Source: Nocardia jiangxiensis NBRC 101359
GTDB taxonomy: Bacteria; Actinomycetota; Actinomycetes; Mycobacteriales; Mycobacteriaceae
Direction: 5' to 3'
DNA length: 64,000 bases
Assembly: GCF_000308615.1 (NCBI RefSeq)
Contig: NZ_BAGB01000028.1
Span: forward strand, 20,093-84,092
The stretch's first letter is position 1, and each line of letters opens with the position of its first letter. The position numbers and the translations under genes were made by a program. A model generated the notes under the pieces. It worked only from the letters and a program-made list of their open reading frames with translations. It did no database searches and had not been told where the DNA came from. Shown here piece by piece: positions 16,474 through 24,414 of this stretch.

Positions 16474-17351
16474 GGGCGATGAGGGCGAAACTTTCGATGA
16501 ACAGCAGTGCCGCAACGACATTCGGCCCGCGGGAGCGCAATCGCGCCGTGCGCGGCGCGCTGGGCAGCGCGATCGTGGCGGGTGTGTGCGTACCGCTCGT
16601 ACTGGGCATCGGCGGGTCGGCCGGTGCGGACACCCACGTGCCGCTGCCGGACGGGCACGCGTCCTACACCACGCATGACGCCGTGACCGTGCACGTCGAC
16701 CGCACCGGGGAGAGCGCCACACTGTCGGGATCGATGGCCGCCAGTCCGCTGTCCCGCAACGCGATGGTCTCGGCGGTGGCCACGGTGCAGGCCACCGCAC
16801 CCGGCGGGGTGAAGATCACCGGCGGGCGGATCGAGACCGGCTACCTGGTGGGTTGTCAGATCGATCTGGGCAGCGCCGTACACGCCAACGGCAGCGGTAA
16901 CACCGCCGATCAGAACAACTCCCAGTCCGGCAACGGCGGCGCCGATCAGTCGGACGGCGGCGGCGGTGCCTCCTCCTCGGATCAGAGCTCCGGCGGCAAC
17001 AGCAGCGGCGGCGGTGGCGGTAACGGCGGCGGTGGGGGCGGCGGAGGTGGCGGCGGCGGACTCTCGGTCTCGACCGGCGACAGCGGCGCGGGTCTGAGCA
17101 GTTCGGGCATCACTCCGTACGCCGATCCGTCGATGTCGATCAAGCTCAAGCCGGGCAACGTCGCGAGCAAGATGATCCAGGTCTACAACTTCACCGGGAC
17201 CTCCGGTACGACCCAGTACGTCGACCACACGATCTCGGTGGACGGTTGCGCCGGATACGCCGAGGCGCGCGCGTACACCACGGTCGTACTGCACGACAAC
17301 GTCATGGATTCGACCGAGACGTTGTGGGGCAAGCCTTTCAGCCTCGGCTGA
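16470..17351 (+). CDS. MspA-family porin with Gly/Ser-rich insertion
   Basis: A 293-residue paralogue of the preceding porin, joined to it by an ATGA overlap; in-frame ATGs at 16479 and 16497 are alternative starts. A signal segment ends at IGGSAGA, and the mature part begins DTHVPLPDGH. It has the same family marks: GYLVGCQIDLG, SIKLKPGNVASKMI, VDGCAGYAEARAYTT and LWGKPFSLG. Between GYLVGCQIDLG and the SIKLKPG strand it carries about 75 extra residues of Gly, Ser, Asn, Asp and Gln. By alignment this is where MspA has its stem/constriction hairpin, so the channel may be altered. The operon ends at the hairpin 17403-17438. Confidence 0.88.
   Translation: MRAMRAKLSMNSSAATTFGPRERNRAVRGALGSAIVAGVCVPLVLGIGGSAGADTHVPLPDGHASYTTHDAVTVHVDRTGESATLSGSMAASPLSRNAMVSAVATVQATAPGGVKITGGRIETGYLVGCQIDLGSAVHANGSGNTADQNNSQSGNGGADQSDGGGGASSSDQSSGGNSSGGGGGNGGGGGGGGGGGGLSVSTGDSGAGLSSSGITPYADPSMSIKLKPGNVASKMIQVYNFTGTSGTTQYVDHTISVDGCAGYAEARAYTTVVLHDNVMDSTETLWGKPFSLG
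16876..17100 (+). repeat. Low-complexity Gly/Ser/Asn-coding insert
   Basis: This stretch encodes the insert of the second porin. It contains runs of GGC/GGT/GGA codons (up to 12 Gly in a row near 17035-17060) and SSDQSS-type segments. Synonymous codon mixing within the Gly run argues against a very recent simple slippage. It is absent from the adjacent paralogue. Confidence 0.8.
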
Positions 17352-17402
17352 GTGGTTCCGGTGCGGTGCTGCGGACCGGGCCCGTGAGATGAGAACGAGC
17401 CG

Positions 17403-17438
17403 AGTGGGCTCGCGGGAGAGCATCCCCGCGAGCCCACT
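17403..17438 (+). terminator. Strong hairpin after the porin operon
   Basis: AGTGGGCTCGCGGG (17403-17416) and CCCGCGAGCCCACT (17425-17438) form a perfect 14-bp stem with an 8-base loop, 51 bases after the second porin stop. The tail is GTCGTGTG rather than a T-run, as is common for actinobacterial terminators. Confidence 0.78.
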
Positions 17439-17531
17439 GTCGTGTGCGGGGTGTTCCCGGTCGTGAATTCGATCGAGTCGATCGGCTCGTCACCCGATAT
17501 TTGCCGGTTCACCCGGGCAGAATGGTCCGGT

Positions 17532-19307
17532 ATGGACGGCCGGGTGGGGCGGGCAGCGGCGGACCGGCGGGCGAGCGCGTCCGCCGGGGCACGGGTGCGC
17601 AAGCGGCACGGGCGGCACTACACACCGGTCCGGCTGGCCGAGTTCCTGGCCGAGCGTCTGTTGGAACATGTTGTGCCGCAGGGGCGGTTGCGAATTCTGG
17701 ACCCTGCCTGCGGAGACGGGGAATTGCTGTTGGCGGTGTATCGGGCCGCGGTGCGGCGGTTTCCCGGGATCCCGGTTCAGCTCACCGGCTTCGACCTGGA
17801 CGCGGCGGCGGTCGCGCTCGCGCGGGAGCGCGCCGCGGGGCTGCCGGTCACCTGGCGTGTGGGTGATTTCCTCTGTGCTGCGGAGGAATTGGCGGAGAGC
17901 AGTTTCGACGCGGTCATCACCAATCCACCCTATGTGCGGACCCAGCAGCTGGGCGGGGCGACCGCGCGCCTGTTGAGCGTGCGCTTCGGACTGCGCGGCC
18001 GGATCGATCTGACCCATCCGTTCGTCGCCAGCGTGCCTCGATTACTACGGCCCGGGGGTGTCCTGGGCTTGTTGTGTGCCAACCGATTTCTCACCACCAA
18101 GGCGGGCGCGAACCTGCGCGCGCTGTTACGCGCCGATCTCACCCCGGTCGAACTCTACGACCTGGGCGACACCAAACTCTTCGACGCCGCGGTACTACCG
18201 GCCGTCACCGTCGCGGTGCGCGCATCGCTCGCGACCCCCTGCCGCTACGTGTCGGCCTACGAGATCCCCGACGGTGAATCCGCCGAAACCCTGGACCTTT
18301 TCACCGCCCTGGCCGCTGCCCGGGAATGTTCGCTGCGGCACGAAGGTCGGCACATCGCGATCGAGGCGGGCACCCTCGACCCGGGTACCGCTGCGCCGCT
18401 CGAGGATTCGGTCGAGTTCGCCGTGCCGGTGTTGAGCGATTCCGGGCCGATCGTGCGTCCGGCGGATGTGGCGACGCCGTGGCGGATGTCGCGGCCGAGT
18501 GTGGACGAGTGGTTGCGGCGGGTGCGTGGCGGGACGTGGCGGACATTCGGCGAGGTGGCGCGCATTCGCGTGGGAATCAAGACGACCGCGGATCGGGTGT
18601 TCATCTCCGATCGGTGGGAGCATCGGCCCTCGCCGCCGGAGCCGGAGTTGTTGTTCGATCTGATCACCCACCACGACCTGGTGCCCTGGCGGATCTCCCG
18701 GGAGCGTCCGACCCGCGTGCTGTATCCGTACGATGTGAGCTGCTCGCGGCGCACGCCGGTGGATCTGGACGGATTCCCTTGCGCGGCAGCATATCTCGCC
18801 GAGCACAAGGATGTGCTGGCCGCGCGGGCCTATCTCACCGCGAGCGGTCGGGAATGGTTCGAGATCTGGGTGCCGCAGCGTCCGCATCTGTGGCGGCATC
18901 CCAAGCTCGTCTTTCCCGATATCAGTGTCGCACCGCGTTTCGCGCTCGATCGCAGCGGCGCGATCGTCAACGGCGACTGCTACTGGATCTCGGTGCCCGA
19001 CATCGGCAGCGAAACCCTGGCGTATCTGCTGATGGGAGTGGCGAATTCGGCGCTGGGCCTGCGGTTCTACGATGCGGTGTGCGGTAATCGGCTCTATGCC
19101 GCGCGACGGCGGTGGATCACGCAGTACGTTGCGCGCCTTCCGGTTCCGGACCCGTCGACCGCGGCGGCGGACGCGCTCGTCCGCGGGGTTCGTGCCGTGG
19201 TGGAGGAGGGCGCGGCGCCGGATCCGGGGGAACTGGACGAGTGGGTCGCGGCCGCGTTCGGCTTGGGCTCGGCGCAGCTCGGCGACGAATTCAGTTCGCC
19301 CGCATGA
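17532..19307 (+). CDS. Orphan Eco57I/TaqI-like N6-adenine DNA methyltransferase
   Basis: A 591-residue gamma-class adenine methyltransferase. It has the N-terminal HYTPVRLAEFLAE segment typical of Eco57I-type enzymes, motif I LDPACGDGELL for S-adenosylmethionine, the acidic GFDLDAAAVAL, and the catalytic motif IV NPPYVRTQ. A TaqI-like recognition domain follows (KTTADRVFIS, LVFPDISVAPRFAL, NGDCYWI, RRRWITQYVARLPVPDP). There is no PD-(D/E)xK endonuclease domain or adjacent restriction gene, so it looks like an orphan that marks DNA. ATG 17532 is chosen because family similarity begins just after it. It is flanked by porins and a TetR and is not in an obvious defence island. Confidence 0.85.
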   Translation: MDGRVGRAAADRRASASAGARVRKRHGRHYTPVRLAEFLAERLLEHVVPQGRLRILDPACGDGELLLAVYRAAVRRFPGIPVQLTGFDLDAAAVALARERAAGLPVTWRVGDFLCAAEELAESSFDAVITNPPYVRTQQLGGATARLLSVRFGLRGRIDLTHPFVASVPRLLRPGGVLGLLCANRFLTTKAGANLRALLRADLTPVELYDLGDTKLFDAAVLPAVTVAVRASLATPCRYVSAYEIPDGESAETLDLFTALAAARECSLRHEGRHIAIEAGTLDPGTAAPLEDSVEFAVPVLSDSGPIVRPADVATPWRMSRPSVDEWLRRVRGGTWRTFGEVARIRVGIKTTADRVFISDRWEHRPSPPEPELLFDLITHHDLVPWRISRERPTRVLYPYDVSCSRRTPVDLDGFPCAAAYLAEHKDVLAARAYLTASGREWFEIWVPQRPHLWRHPKLVFPDISVAPRFALDRSGAIVNGDCYWISVPDIGSETLAYLLMGVANSALGLRFYDAVCGNRLYAARRRWITQYVARLPVPDPSTAAADALVRGVRAVVEEGAAPDPGELDEWVAAAFGLGSAQLGDEFSSPA

Positions 19308-19347
19308 GAATTCTCCTTCGTTCGACGCGGGCGGGCGCACCGGCGGT

Positions 19348-19968
19348 TCAGGGACGATGTCCGCCCATCATCGGCAGCAGGGTGCGGCGGGCGAACTCCC
19401 GTGCGGCTGCCTCGTCGCCGAGCGGGATCAGCCCGTCGGGGGTCAGCGCCAGGGACTGCGCCAGGCGTGCCATGATCTCCGCGACCAGGTCGGCATCGAA
19501 ATCCGGTTCGGTGTCGTCCTTGTGGAGCGCCCGCAGTTTGTCGGCCAGATAGGCGCGTCCGACGGCGAGGATCGGTCCGGCCTGGGTGGTCAGTCGCGGC
19601 AGGATCAGGTCCGGTTCGGTACGCAGCAGGCGCTGCAGCAGTTCGTTGCGGGCCAGTGAGGTGATGAACGCGACGAAGATCTCCGCCAATTGGTCCTCGC
19701 CGTCGGTGATGGCCTGCACGCGGTCGTCGATATCGGCGACGAATCGCTGCGCCTCGCGCACCCCCACGGCCTGGACCAGATCGTTCTTCGACTCGTATCG
19801 GCGGTACAGGGTGGCCGGGCTGATCCCGGCGCGGCGCGCGACCTCGCCCATACTGGTGCGCTTGATGCCGAAGTCCAGGAATGCCGACAACGCGCTTTCG
19901 AGCAGATGCTCACCCTCGGCCCGGGGCTTTTCCAGGATGCGGGCCAGGATCGAGTGAACGGTGGGCAT
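19348..19968 (-). CDS. TetR-family transcriptional regulator
   Basis: A 206-residue TetR-type regulator starting at ATG 19968, preceded by GGAGG at good spacing. The HTH reads SMGEVARRAGISPATLYRRYESKNDLVQAV, near residues 34-64. The C-terminal ligand domain includes EDQLAEIFVAFITSLARNELLQRLLRTEPDLILPRL. No target can be assigned from position: the neighbours are the convergent methyltransferase and, upstream, a small protein gene on the same strand. Confidence 0.9.
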   Translation of the reverse strand: MPTVHSILARILEKPRAEGEHLLESALSAFLDFGIKRTSMGEVARRAGISPATLYRRYESKNDLVQAVGVREAQRFVADIDDRVQAITDGEDQLAEIFVAFITSLARNELLQRLLRTEPDLILPRLTTQAGPILAVGRAYLADKLRALHKDDTEPDFDADLVAEIMARLAQSLALTPDGLIPLGDEAAAREFARRTLLPMMGGHRP

Positions 19969-20055
19969 CGAGCCTCCAGTCGGTCGGCGGATACCGCGTC
20001 GATGCGGGTGGACGTGTCTCATTGTCTCATCGCCGCCGGTGGACGCCGCTCGCGC

Positions 20056-20235
20056 TCACCGCAGATTCAGTGCATCCATCTCTCGCTCGATGGCGTTCGC
20101 AGCGAAGTCGATTCCGCTGGAACGTAATTCGTGAACCCGGCGCTGCAACGCCTCGATGCCCCCCGGCTGGGCCGCGATATCGGCCACACTGATTCGCCCG
20201 CTGGATCGGTGCATACCGGACTGCTCGCACGACAC
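20056..20235 (-). CDS. Small conserved-looking hypothetical protein
   Basis: A 59-residue protein starting at GTG 20235, seven bases after a perfect AAGGAGG ribosome-binding site, the main evidence for the gene. It is polar and helical (GGIEALQRRVHELRSSGIDFA, then AIEREMDALNLR), like a small adaptor or antitoxin-size protein. No family is recognised. It lies on the same strand as, and between, the carbonic anhydrase-like gene and the TetR gene. Confidence 0.6.
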   Translation of the reverse strand: MSCEQSGMHRSSGRISVADIAAQPGGIEALQRRVHELRSSGIDFAANAIEREMDALNLR

Positions 20236-20384
20236 CGTGAAACCTCCTTGCCAAACCACGTGCCCGCCGCCAGGGTGATATCCCTTGTGCTGCCAGCCGT
20301 CTCGGCGGCACCACCCGGACTCCGAGCTCGCTGCCACGATGCTAGCAAGACTCGGCAACCCGGATTCGAGCCCTGTGTGATGTG

Positions 20385-20900
20385 TCACACCTCGGCGGCG
20401 TCCCGGTGTACGGCCAGGTTGTGCAGGTACACAGTGGCGTTCAGGCGAATCCTGTCCAGCTCCGCCTCGCCGAGTTCGCGGCGCACCTTGCCGGGCACCC
20501 CGGCCACCAGTGATCCGGGCGGGATCTGCGCGCCCTCGGGAATCAGCGCGTTGGCCGCGATCAGGCTGCCTTCGCCGATCACCGCGCCGTTCAGCACGGT
20601 CGCACCCATGCCGACCAGGACGTTGTCGCCGATCGTGCAGCCGTGCAGGATCGCGTTGTGCCCCACCGAGACTCCCTCGCCGACCGTCAGCGGGAAGCCC
20701 GGATCCGCGTGCAGCACACAGCCGTCCTGGATATTGGTGCGCGGGCCGACGCTGATGTCCTCGAGATCGCCGCGCAGCACCGCCGAATACCAGATGCCGA
20801 CCTCCGCGCCCAGTCGCACCCGCCCGATCACCGTGGCGTTCGGCGCCACCCACGCGGTGTCCTCGACCTGCGGTGCATGCTCACCCAGCTTGATCATCAT
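20385..20900 (-). CDS. Gamma-carbonic anhydrase-like hexapeptide-repeat protein
   Basis: A 171-residue left-handed beta-helix protein. Hexapeptide repeats run from residue ~15 to ~130 (VAPNATVIGRVRLGAEVGIW, IGDNVLVGMGATVLNGAVIGEG). The zinc-ligand histidines of gamma-carbonic anhydrases are seen in DGCVLHAD and VGHNAILHG, and the RGDLEDISVG and IQDG segments match the PaaY/YrdA/gamma-CA group. It may hydrate CO2 or act on an acyl-CoA in the PaaY manner. The protein forms trimers in this family. Two adjacent ATG codons (20900, 20897) are possible starts. Confidence 0.9.
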   Translation of the reverse strand: MMIKLGEHAPQVEDTAWVAPNATVIGRVRLGAEVGIWYSAVLRGDLEDISVGPRTNIQDGCVLHADPGFPLTVGEGVSVGHNAILHGCTIGDNVLVGMGATVLNGAVIGEGSLIAANALIPEGAQIPPGSLVAGVPGKVRRELGEAELDRIRLNATVYLHNLAVHRDAAEV

Positions 20901-21029
20901 GATCGTCAACCTACCGGGCGGGTTTCCGCGGGTTCGCTGTGATCCGTCATCGGTACTCGAGGCCGGTGGGGTGTGGTCGCCGTCCTGCGGGCGGGGTTCG
21001 CGTGCGGCGTATTCGGGCAGACTGGATTC

Positions 21030-21518
21030 GTGCGATATGTGATGCGGCAGCGGGTACTCGGGCTGGGCCAGGACTATTGGGTCACCGACGATTCGGGTAA
21101 CAAGGCTTTTCTCGTCGACGGCAAGGTGCTCACGTTCCGGCGGACCTTCGAGCTGCGTGGGCCGCAGGGCGAGGTGTACGCGGTGGGGCGCCGGAAGGTG
21201 TTCGCGCTGCGCACCGCCATGGTCGTGAGCTCCGGCGGCAGGCATGTGGCCACCGTGCGCAAGAAGCTGTTCAGTCCGCTGCGGCACAGTTTCACCATCG
21301 CGCTGGCCGACGGTGAGCGGTGGAACGCGCACGGCGACCTGATCGAGAAGAACTACACCCTCGAGGGTCCGCAGGGCATCGTCGCCGAGACCTCGCGCAA
21401 GTGGTTCCGCATTCGGGACAGCTACGGAGTCGAGATCTATCACCCCGACGTTCCGTTGGCACTGGCGATCGTCGTCTGTGTCGACGAGATGGTCGCCGCG
21501 CAGCGCGAAAGTGATTAG
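21030..21518 (+). CDS. LURP-one-related family protein
   Basis: A 162-residue protein of the LURP-one-related (DUF567) family, which adopts a Tubby-like beta-barrel. The typical opening MRQRVLGLGQDYWVTDDSGN is followed by AFLVDGKVLTFRRTFELRGPQG, TVRKKLFSPLRHSF and NYTLEGPQGIVAETSRKW. Related proteins act as phospholipid scramblase-like or scaffold proteins, but the bacterial role is unknown. GTG 21030 gives VRYVMRQ; ATG 21042 is the alternative. It is divergent from the carbonic anhydrase-like gene. Confidence 0.85.
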   Translation: MRYVMRQRVLGLGQDYWVTDDSGNKAFLVDGKVLTFRRTFELRGPQGEVYAVGRRKVFALRTAMVVSSGGRHVATVRKKLFSPLRHSFTIALADGERWNAHGDLIEKNYTLEGPQGIVAETSRKWFRIRDSYGVEIYHPDVPLALAIVVCVDEMVAAQRESD

Positions 21519-21711
21519 GGACTGTTCACGGTAACCATGCCGTTGCGCCGCGCAGTATTTCCTGTCCGTTAATTATTTGTGTCGGTCGAATTCTGCTGCG
21601 GCAGTTGGTGATTGCTCGCAATGCGCTCGGTGGATCGGGCGGATACGCTCCGTGCGGGAGCTTGTCCCAGTACCTGCCCTGATGGGGCAGCGATCCGAGT
21701 GGAGAGTTGTG

Positions 21712-22923
21712 ATGACGATCAATCCGGTGGTCGACGAAACGCCCGTCATCGAGAAGATGCCAGGGCTCGGGGAATACACGGAACAGGCTCGCGCGCAACG
21801 GCTGGAGTGGTATCGGTCGGCGACCGGTACCTCTCTCGACGCATTGCGTGAACCAGGGGTGCCCGCGGAACTGGTGCGCGGCAATATCGAGAACTTCGTC
21901 GGGACCATCGACGTTCCGGTCGGCCTGGCCGGACCGCTGCTGTTCGACGGCGAGCACGCCCGGGGCCCGATCATCGCGCCGATGGCCACGGTGGAGGGCG
22001 CGGTGCTCGCGTCGACCGCCCGCGGCGCGCGTGCGATGACCGACTCGGGCGGAGTGGTGACCAGGGTGCTGCGGCAGCGGATGACGCGGGTGCCCGGATT
22101 CGGATTCGGTTCGCTCGAGCAGGCCGCTCGATTCGCCCGCTGGGTGCCGTTGCAGTTCGACCAGCTCAGCGCGCGGGTGCGGGAAGCCTCCCGGCATGCG
22201 CTGCTGCTCGATGTCGAGGCCGTGCAGATCGGGCGTGACGTGCACGTCCGGTTCTGCTACGAAACCGCCGACGCCACCGGTCAGAACATGACCTCGGCGA
22301 CCACCTGGCACGCCTGCCAGTGGATTCTGGACCACGTCGTCGAGCTGTCCGGGGTGGACGTGCTGTGGTTCATCATCGAGGCGAACATGGCCTGCGACAA
22401 GAAGGCGGCGAGCCTCAACACGATCGGCGGCCGGGGTTACCGGGTCGTGGCCGAGACCCTGCTCACCCGGGAGGCGATCGAACGCGTGTTGAAGACCACC
22501 CCGGAGATGCTGCATCGCACGCTGCAGGTGTTCGACGACGCCGCCTGGCACAGCGGCGCGCTCGGCGCCGACGTCGACGCGGCGAACGTGCTCGCGGCGA
22601 TGTTCATCGCGACCGGCCAGGATGCGGCGAGCGTCTTCGAATCCGGTACGGCGATGATCTCCAGCCGCTTCGAGGGTGATGACCTGCTGATCACCCTGAC
22701 CCTGCCGAGCCTGCTGGTCGCCACGGTCGGCGGCGGCACCGGCCTGCCGCAGCAGCAGGCGTTCCTGGAGGCGCTCGGCTGCGCCGGCCCGGGCAAGGCC
22801 CGTCGCCTGGCCGAGATCGTCACCGGATTCTGTCTGGCACTTGATATTTCGACCGTCTCGGCGATCGCCGCGGGCCAATTCGTCGCCGCCCACGAACAAC
22901 TCGGCCGTAACAAGCGACTCTGA
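21712..22923 (+). CDS. Hydroxymethylglutaryl-CoA reductase
   Basis: A 403-residue HMG-CoA reductase without membrane segments. Catalytic segments match the class I pattern: IENFVGTIDVPVGLAGPL with the catalytic Glu, ADATGQNMTS, MACDKKAASLNTIGGRG with the catalytic Lys, ATGQDAA with the catalytic Asp, GGGTGLPQQQAFLEALGC for NADPH, and the C-terminal His in IAAGQFVAAHEQLG. The enzyme would make mevalonate from HMG-CoA with NADPH. GGAGAG precedes the ATG. No other mevalonate-pathway gene is in the window, so its supply role (isoprenoid or another pathway) is open. Confidence 0.9.
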   Translation: MTINPVVDETPVIEKMPGLGEYTEQARAQRLEWYRSATGTSLDALREPGVPAELVRGNIENFVGTIDVPVGLAGPLLFDGEHARGPIIAPMATVEGAVLASTARGARAMTDSGGVVTRVLRQRMTRVPGFGFGSLEQAARFARWVPLQFDQLSARVREASRHALLLDVEAVQIGRDVHVRFCYETADATGQNMTSATTWHACQWILDHVVELSGVDVLWFIIEANMACDKKAASLNTIGGRGYRVVAETLLTREAIERVLKTTPEMLHRTLQVFDDAAWHSGALGADVDAANVLAAMFIATGQDAASVFESGTAMISSRFEGDDLLITLTLPSLLVATVGGGTGLPQQQAFLEALGCAGPGKARRLAEIVTGFCLALDISTVSAIAAGQFVAAHEQLGRNKRL

Positions 22924-23114
22924 GTATCGCGTGTCGGGTGCCGACTCGGCAGATGTGGTTCACCGGCCGGGGGTGCGCTTCCGGCCGGTTTCCGCGTTCG
23001 ATCCTTTCATCTCGGAATACGTTGGGGGTGAACATAATTCGACAACATCGCCCTCGATGATTGGTGGTGAATGACTGCGTCGACACGGACGTTCGGGTGC
23101 TGTCGGCGCGTAAC

Positions 23115-23651
23115 ATGGCAGCGGTGAACGAGGCCATGGCCGAATTACTGTCCCCGCTGACGGCGTCGCGACGCGCTCATTCGTTGGCGGTCGGGCGACG
23201 GATGGAGAGTGTGGTGGGCCATCTGCCTGCCGAGCTTCGTGCCGATGCGGTAACCGCAGCCTGTTTGCACGATGTGGGCTACGGCCACCCGGATATCGGG
23301 TTCCATCCGATCGATGGCGCTCGACTCTTGCGCACTCGCGGATATTCGCCCGTTGTGTGCCACATGGTGGCGTTCCATACTGCCGCGCAAACCGAGGCGG
23401 CAGTGCGCGGTCTGGACCAGCAGATATTCGACGAGTTTCGGCTGGTCGACGTGGACGGAATCGATGCCGCCGATGATTTCCTCTGGTGGGCCGACCTCTC
23501 CACCGGGCCGAAAGGTGAAGAATTCACTCTGGACGAGCGGTTGTCCGAGATTCTCGAGCGTTATGAGTCGGGGAGCGTCGTGTACAGGGCGATCATCCGA
23601 GCGGAATCGCAACTGCGAGAGGCATTTCAGCGAGTCTCGGGATCTAGGTAG
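23115..23651 (+). CDS. HD-domain phosphohydrolase-like protein
   Basis: A 178-residue HD-domain protein. Metal ligands of the HD superfamily appear as RAHSLAVGRR (first His), CLHDVGYGH (the HD pair) and VAFHTAA, with a later Asp in WWADLSTGPKG. Such proteins hydrolyse nucleotides or phosphoesters; the substrate is unknown. ATG 23115 is chosen, though in-frame codons upstream to 23061 could extend it. Its 3' end overlaps by about 25 bases the convergent NUDIX remnant. Confidence 0.8.
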   Translation: MAAVNEAMAELLSPLTASRRAHSLAVGRRMESVVGHLPAELRADAVTAACLHDVGYGHPDIGFHPIDGARLLRTRGYSPVVCHMVAFHTAAQTEAAVRGLDQQIFDEFRLVDVDGIDAADDFLWWADLSTGPKGEEFTLDERLSEILERYESGSVVYRAIIRAESQLREAFQRVSGSR

Positions 23652-23863
23652 GGATCGCTCTCGCTCAGTGCCCATTCGATGCGATTGCGCTGGCTTCGGT
23701 CCATTGTCAGTGAGGGAATTCGTTCGATGGGCACCCATTCGACTCGCGTACTTTCCTCGCTCGTCGTGGGATTCCCGCCGGTTGGTTCACCTCGGTATAC
23801 GACCGTGAATTCCTGCCGAACCTCGTCGTTGCTGGTGTAGTGCCCGGGATCTTCATCCGGCAT
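23627..23863 (-). pseudogene. Truncated NUDIX hydrolase remnant
   Basis: The 79-codon frame matches the C-terminal half of a common actinobacterial NUDIX hydrolase: EDPGHYTSNDEVRQEFTVVY, then GGNPTTSEESTRVEWVPIE and RNRIEWALSESDPYLD. The Nudix box (GX5EX7REUXEEXGU), which should lie just before, is missing in all three frames upstream, so the product cannot be an active NUDIX hydrolase. The open frame continues upstream to 24169 but without family resemblance. It is probably the survivor of a deletion. It overlaps the end of the convergent HD-domain gene. Confidence 0.6.
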
Positions 23864-24007
23864 GGGATTGGTTGTGGGACAAGGTGCAAGGTGAATTCTG
23901 GGCCCGGATGTGTCCTTCCACGGATCGCGCGGCCGGTGCTTGTTCGGTATGGCGGTGGCGATGAGGGCGGACCCATCTCCGCCGAGGCGGCGCATCGAGG
24001 TGGATCG

Positions 24008-24211
24008 ATGACTCTCTCCGAGCCGGCGGGGCATCGGACTTTTGTGCACGCGGACGGTCGATTGGCCGAATTCATGTGCCAGGTGCATCTGATCGAGCTG
24101 ACCACAGAGCGCGCTCGACAGCTGCGGTTCATTCATCGGCACCGTCCTCCGGACGAATGCATCGTGCACCTGGAGGCGGCGTTCATGTTGGCTGCTGAGG
24201 ACGCTCTGTGA
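24008..24211 (+). CDS. Small hypothetical protein
   Basis: A 67-residue frame starting at ATG 24008, with GAGGTGG ahead of it. The product (MTLSEPAGHRTFVHADGR, ELTTERARQLRFIHRHRPPD, ECIVHLEAAFMLAAEDAL) has a helix with a Cys-His pair. It resembles the size and style of small actinobacterial proteins of unknown function. It overlaps the non-homologous upstream extension of the NUDIX frame on the other strand, which supports that extension being non-coding. Confidence 0.5.
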   Translation: MTLSEPAGHRTFVHADGRLAEFMCQVHLIELTTERARQLRFIHRHRPPDECIVHLEAAFMLAAEDAL

Positions 24212-24414
24212 GCTATCTTTCGCAGGGGTCTCGAACTGTGTTCGGAAGTTGTGCGAAACCGTCCGCGCGCCAACTCGGGATCGGATCTTGCGGCGTGTTC
24301 GTGCCAGGCTGGTGTGCTGCGAACAGCGACTCGTAGTTGCTGAATAATTGCTATTTTGTGAATCGCGCGAGTGGGGTCGTGGCGTACGGGGTGGTCGTGG
24401 GTGACGATGACGTT

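Noticed and set aside
17532..19307. BREX PglX or type IIG restriction-modification fusion
   Set aside because: The protein is only 591 residues with no nuclease domain, and no brx/pgl genes flank it.
20340..20375. tRNA-like T-loop sequence (GGATTCGAGCCC)
   Set aside because: No acceptor, D or anticodon stems could be paired around it.
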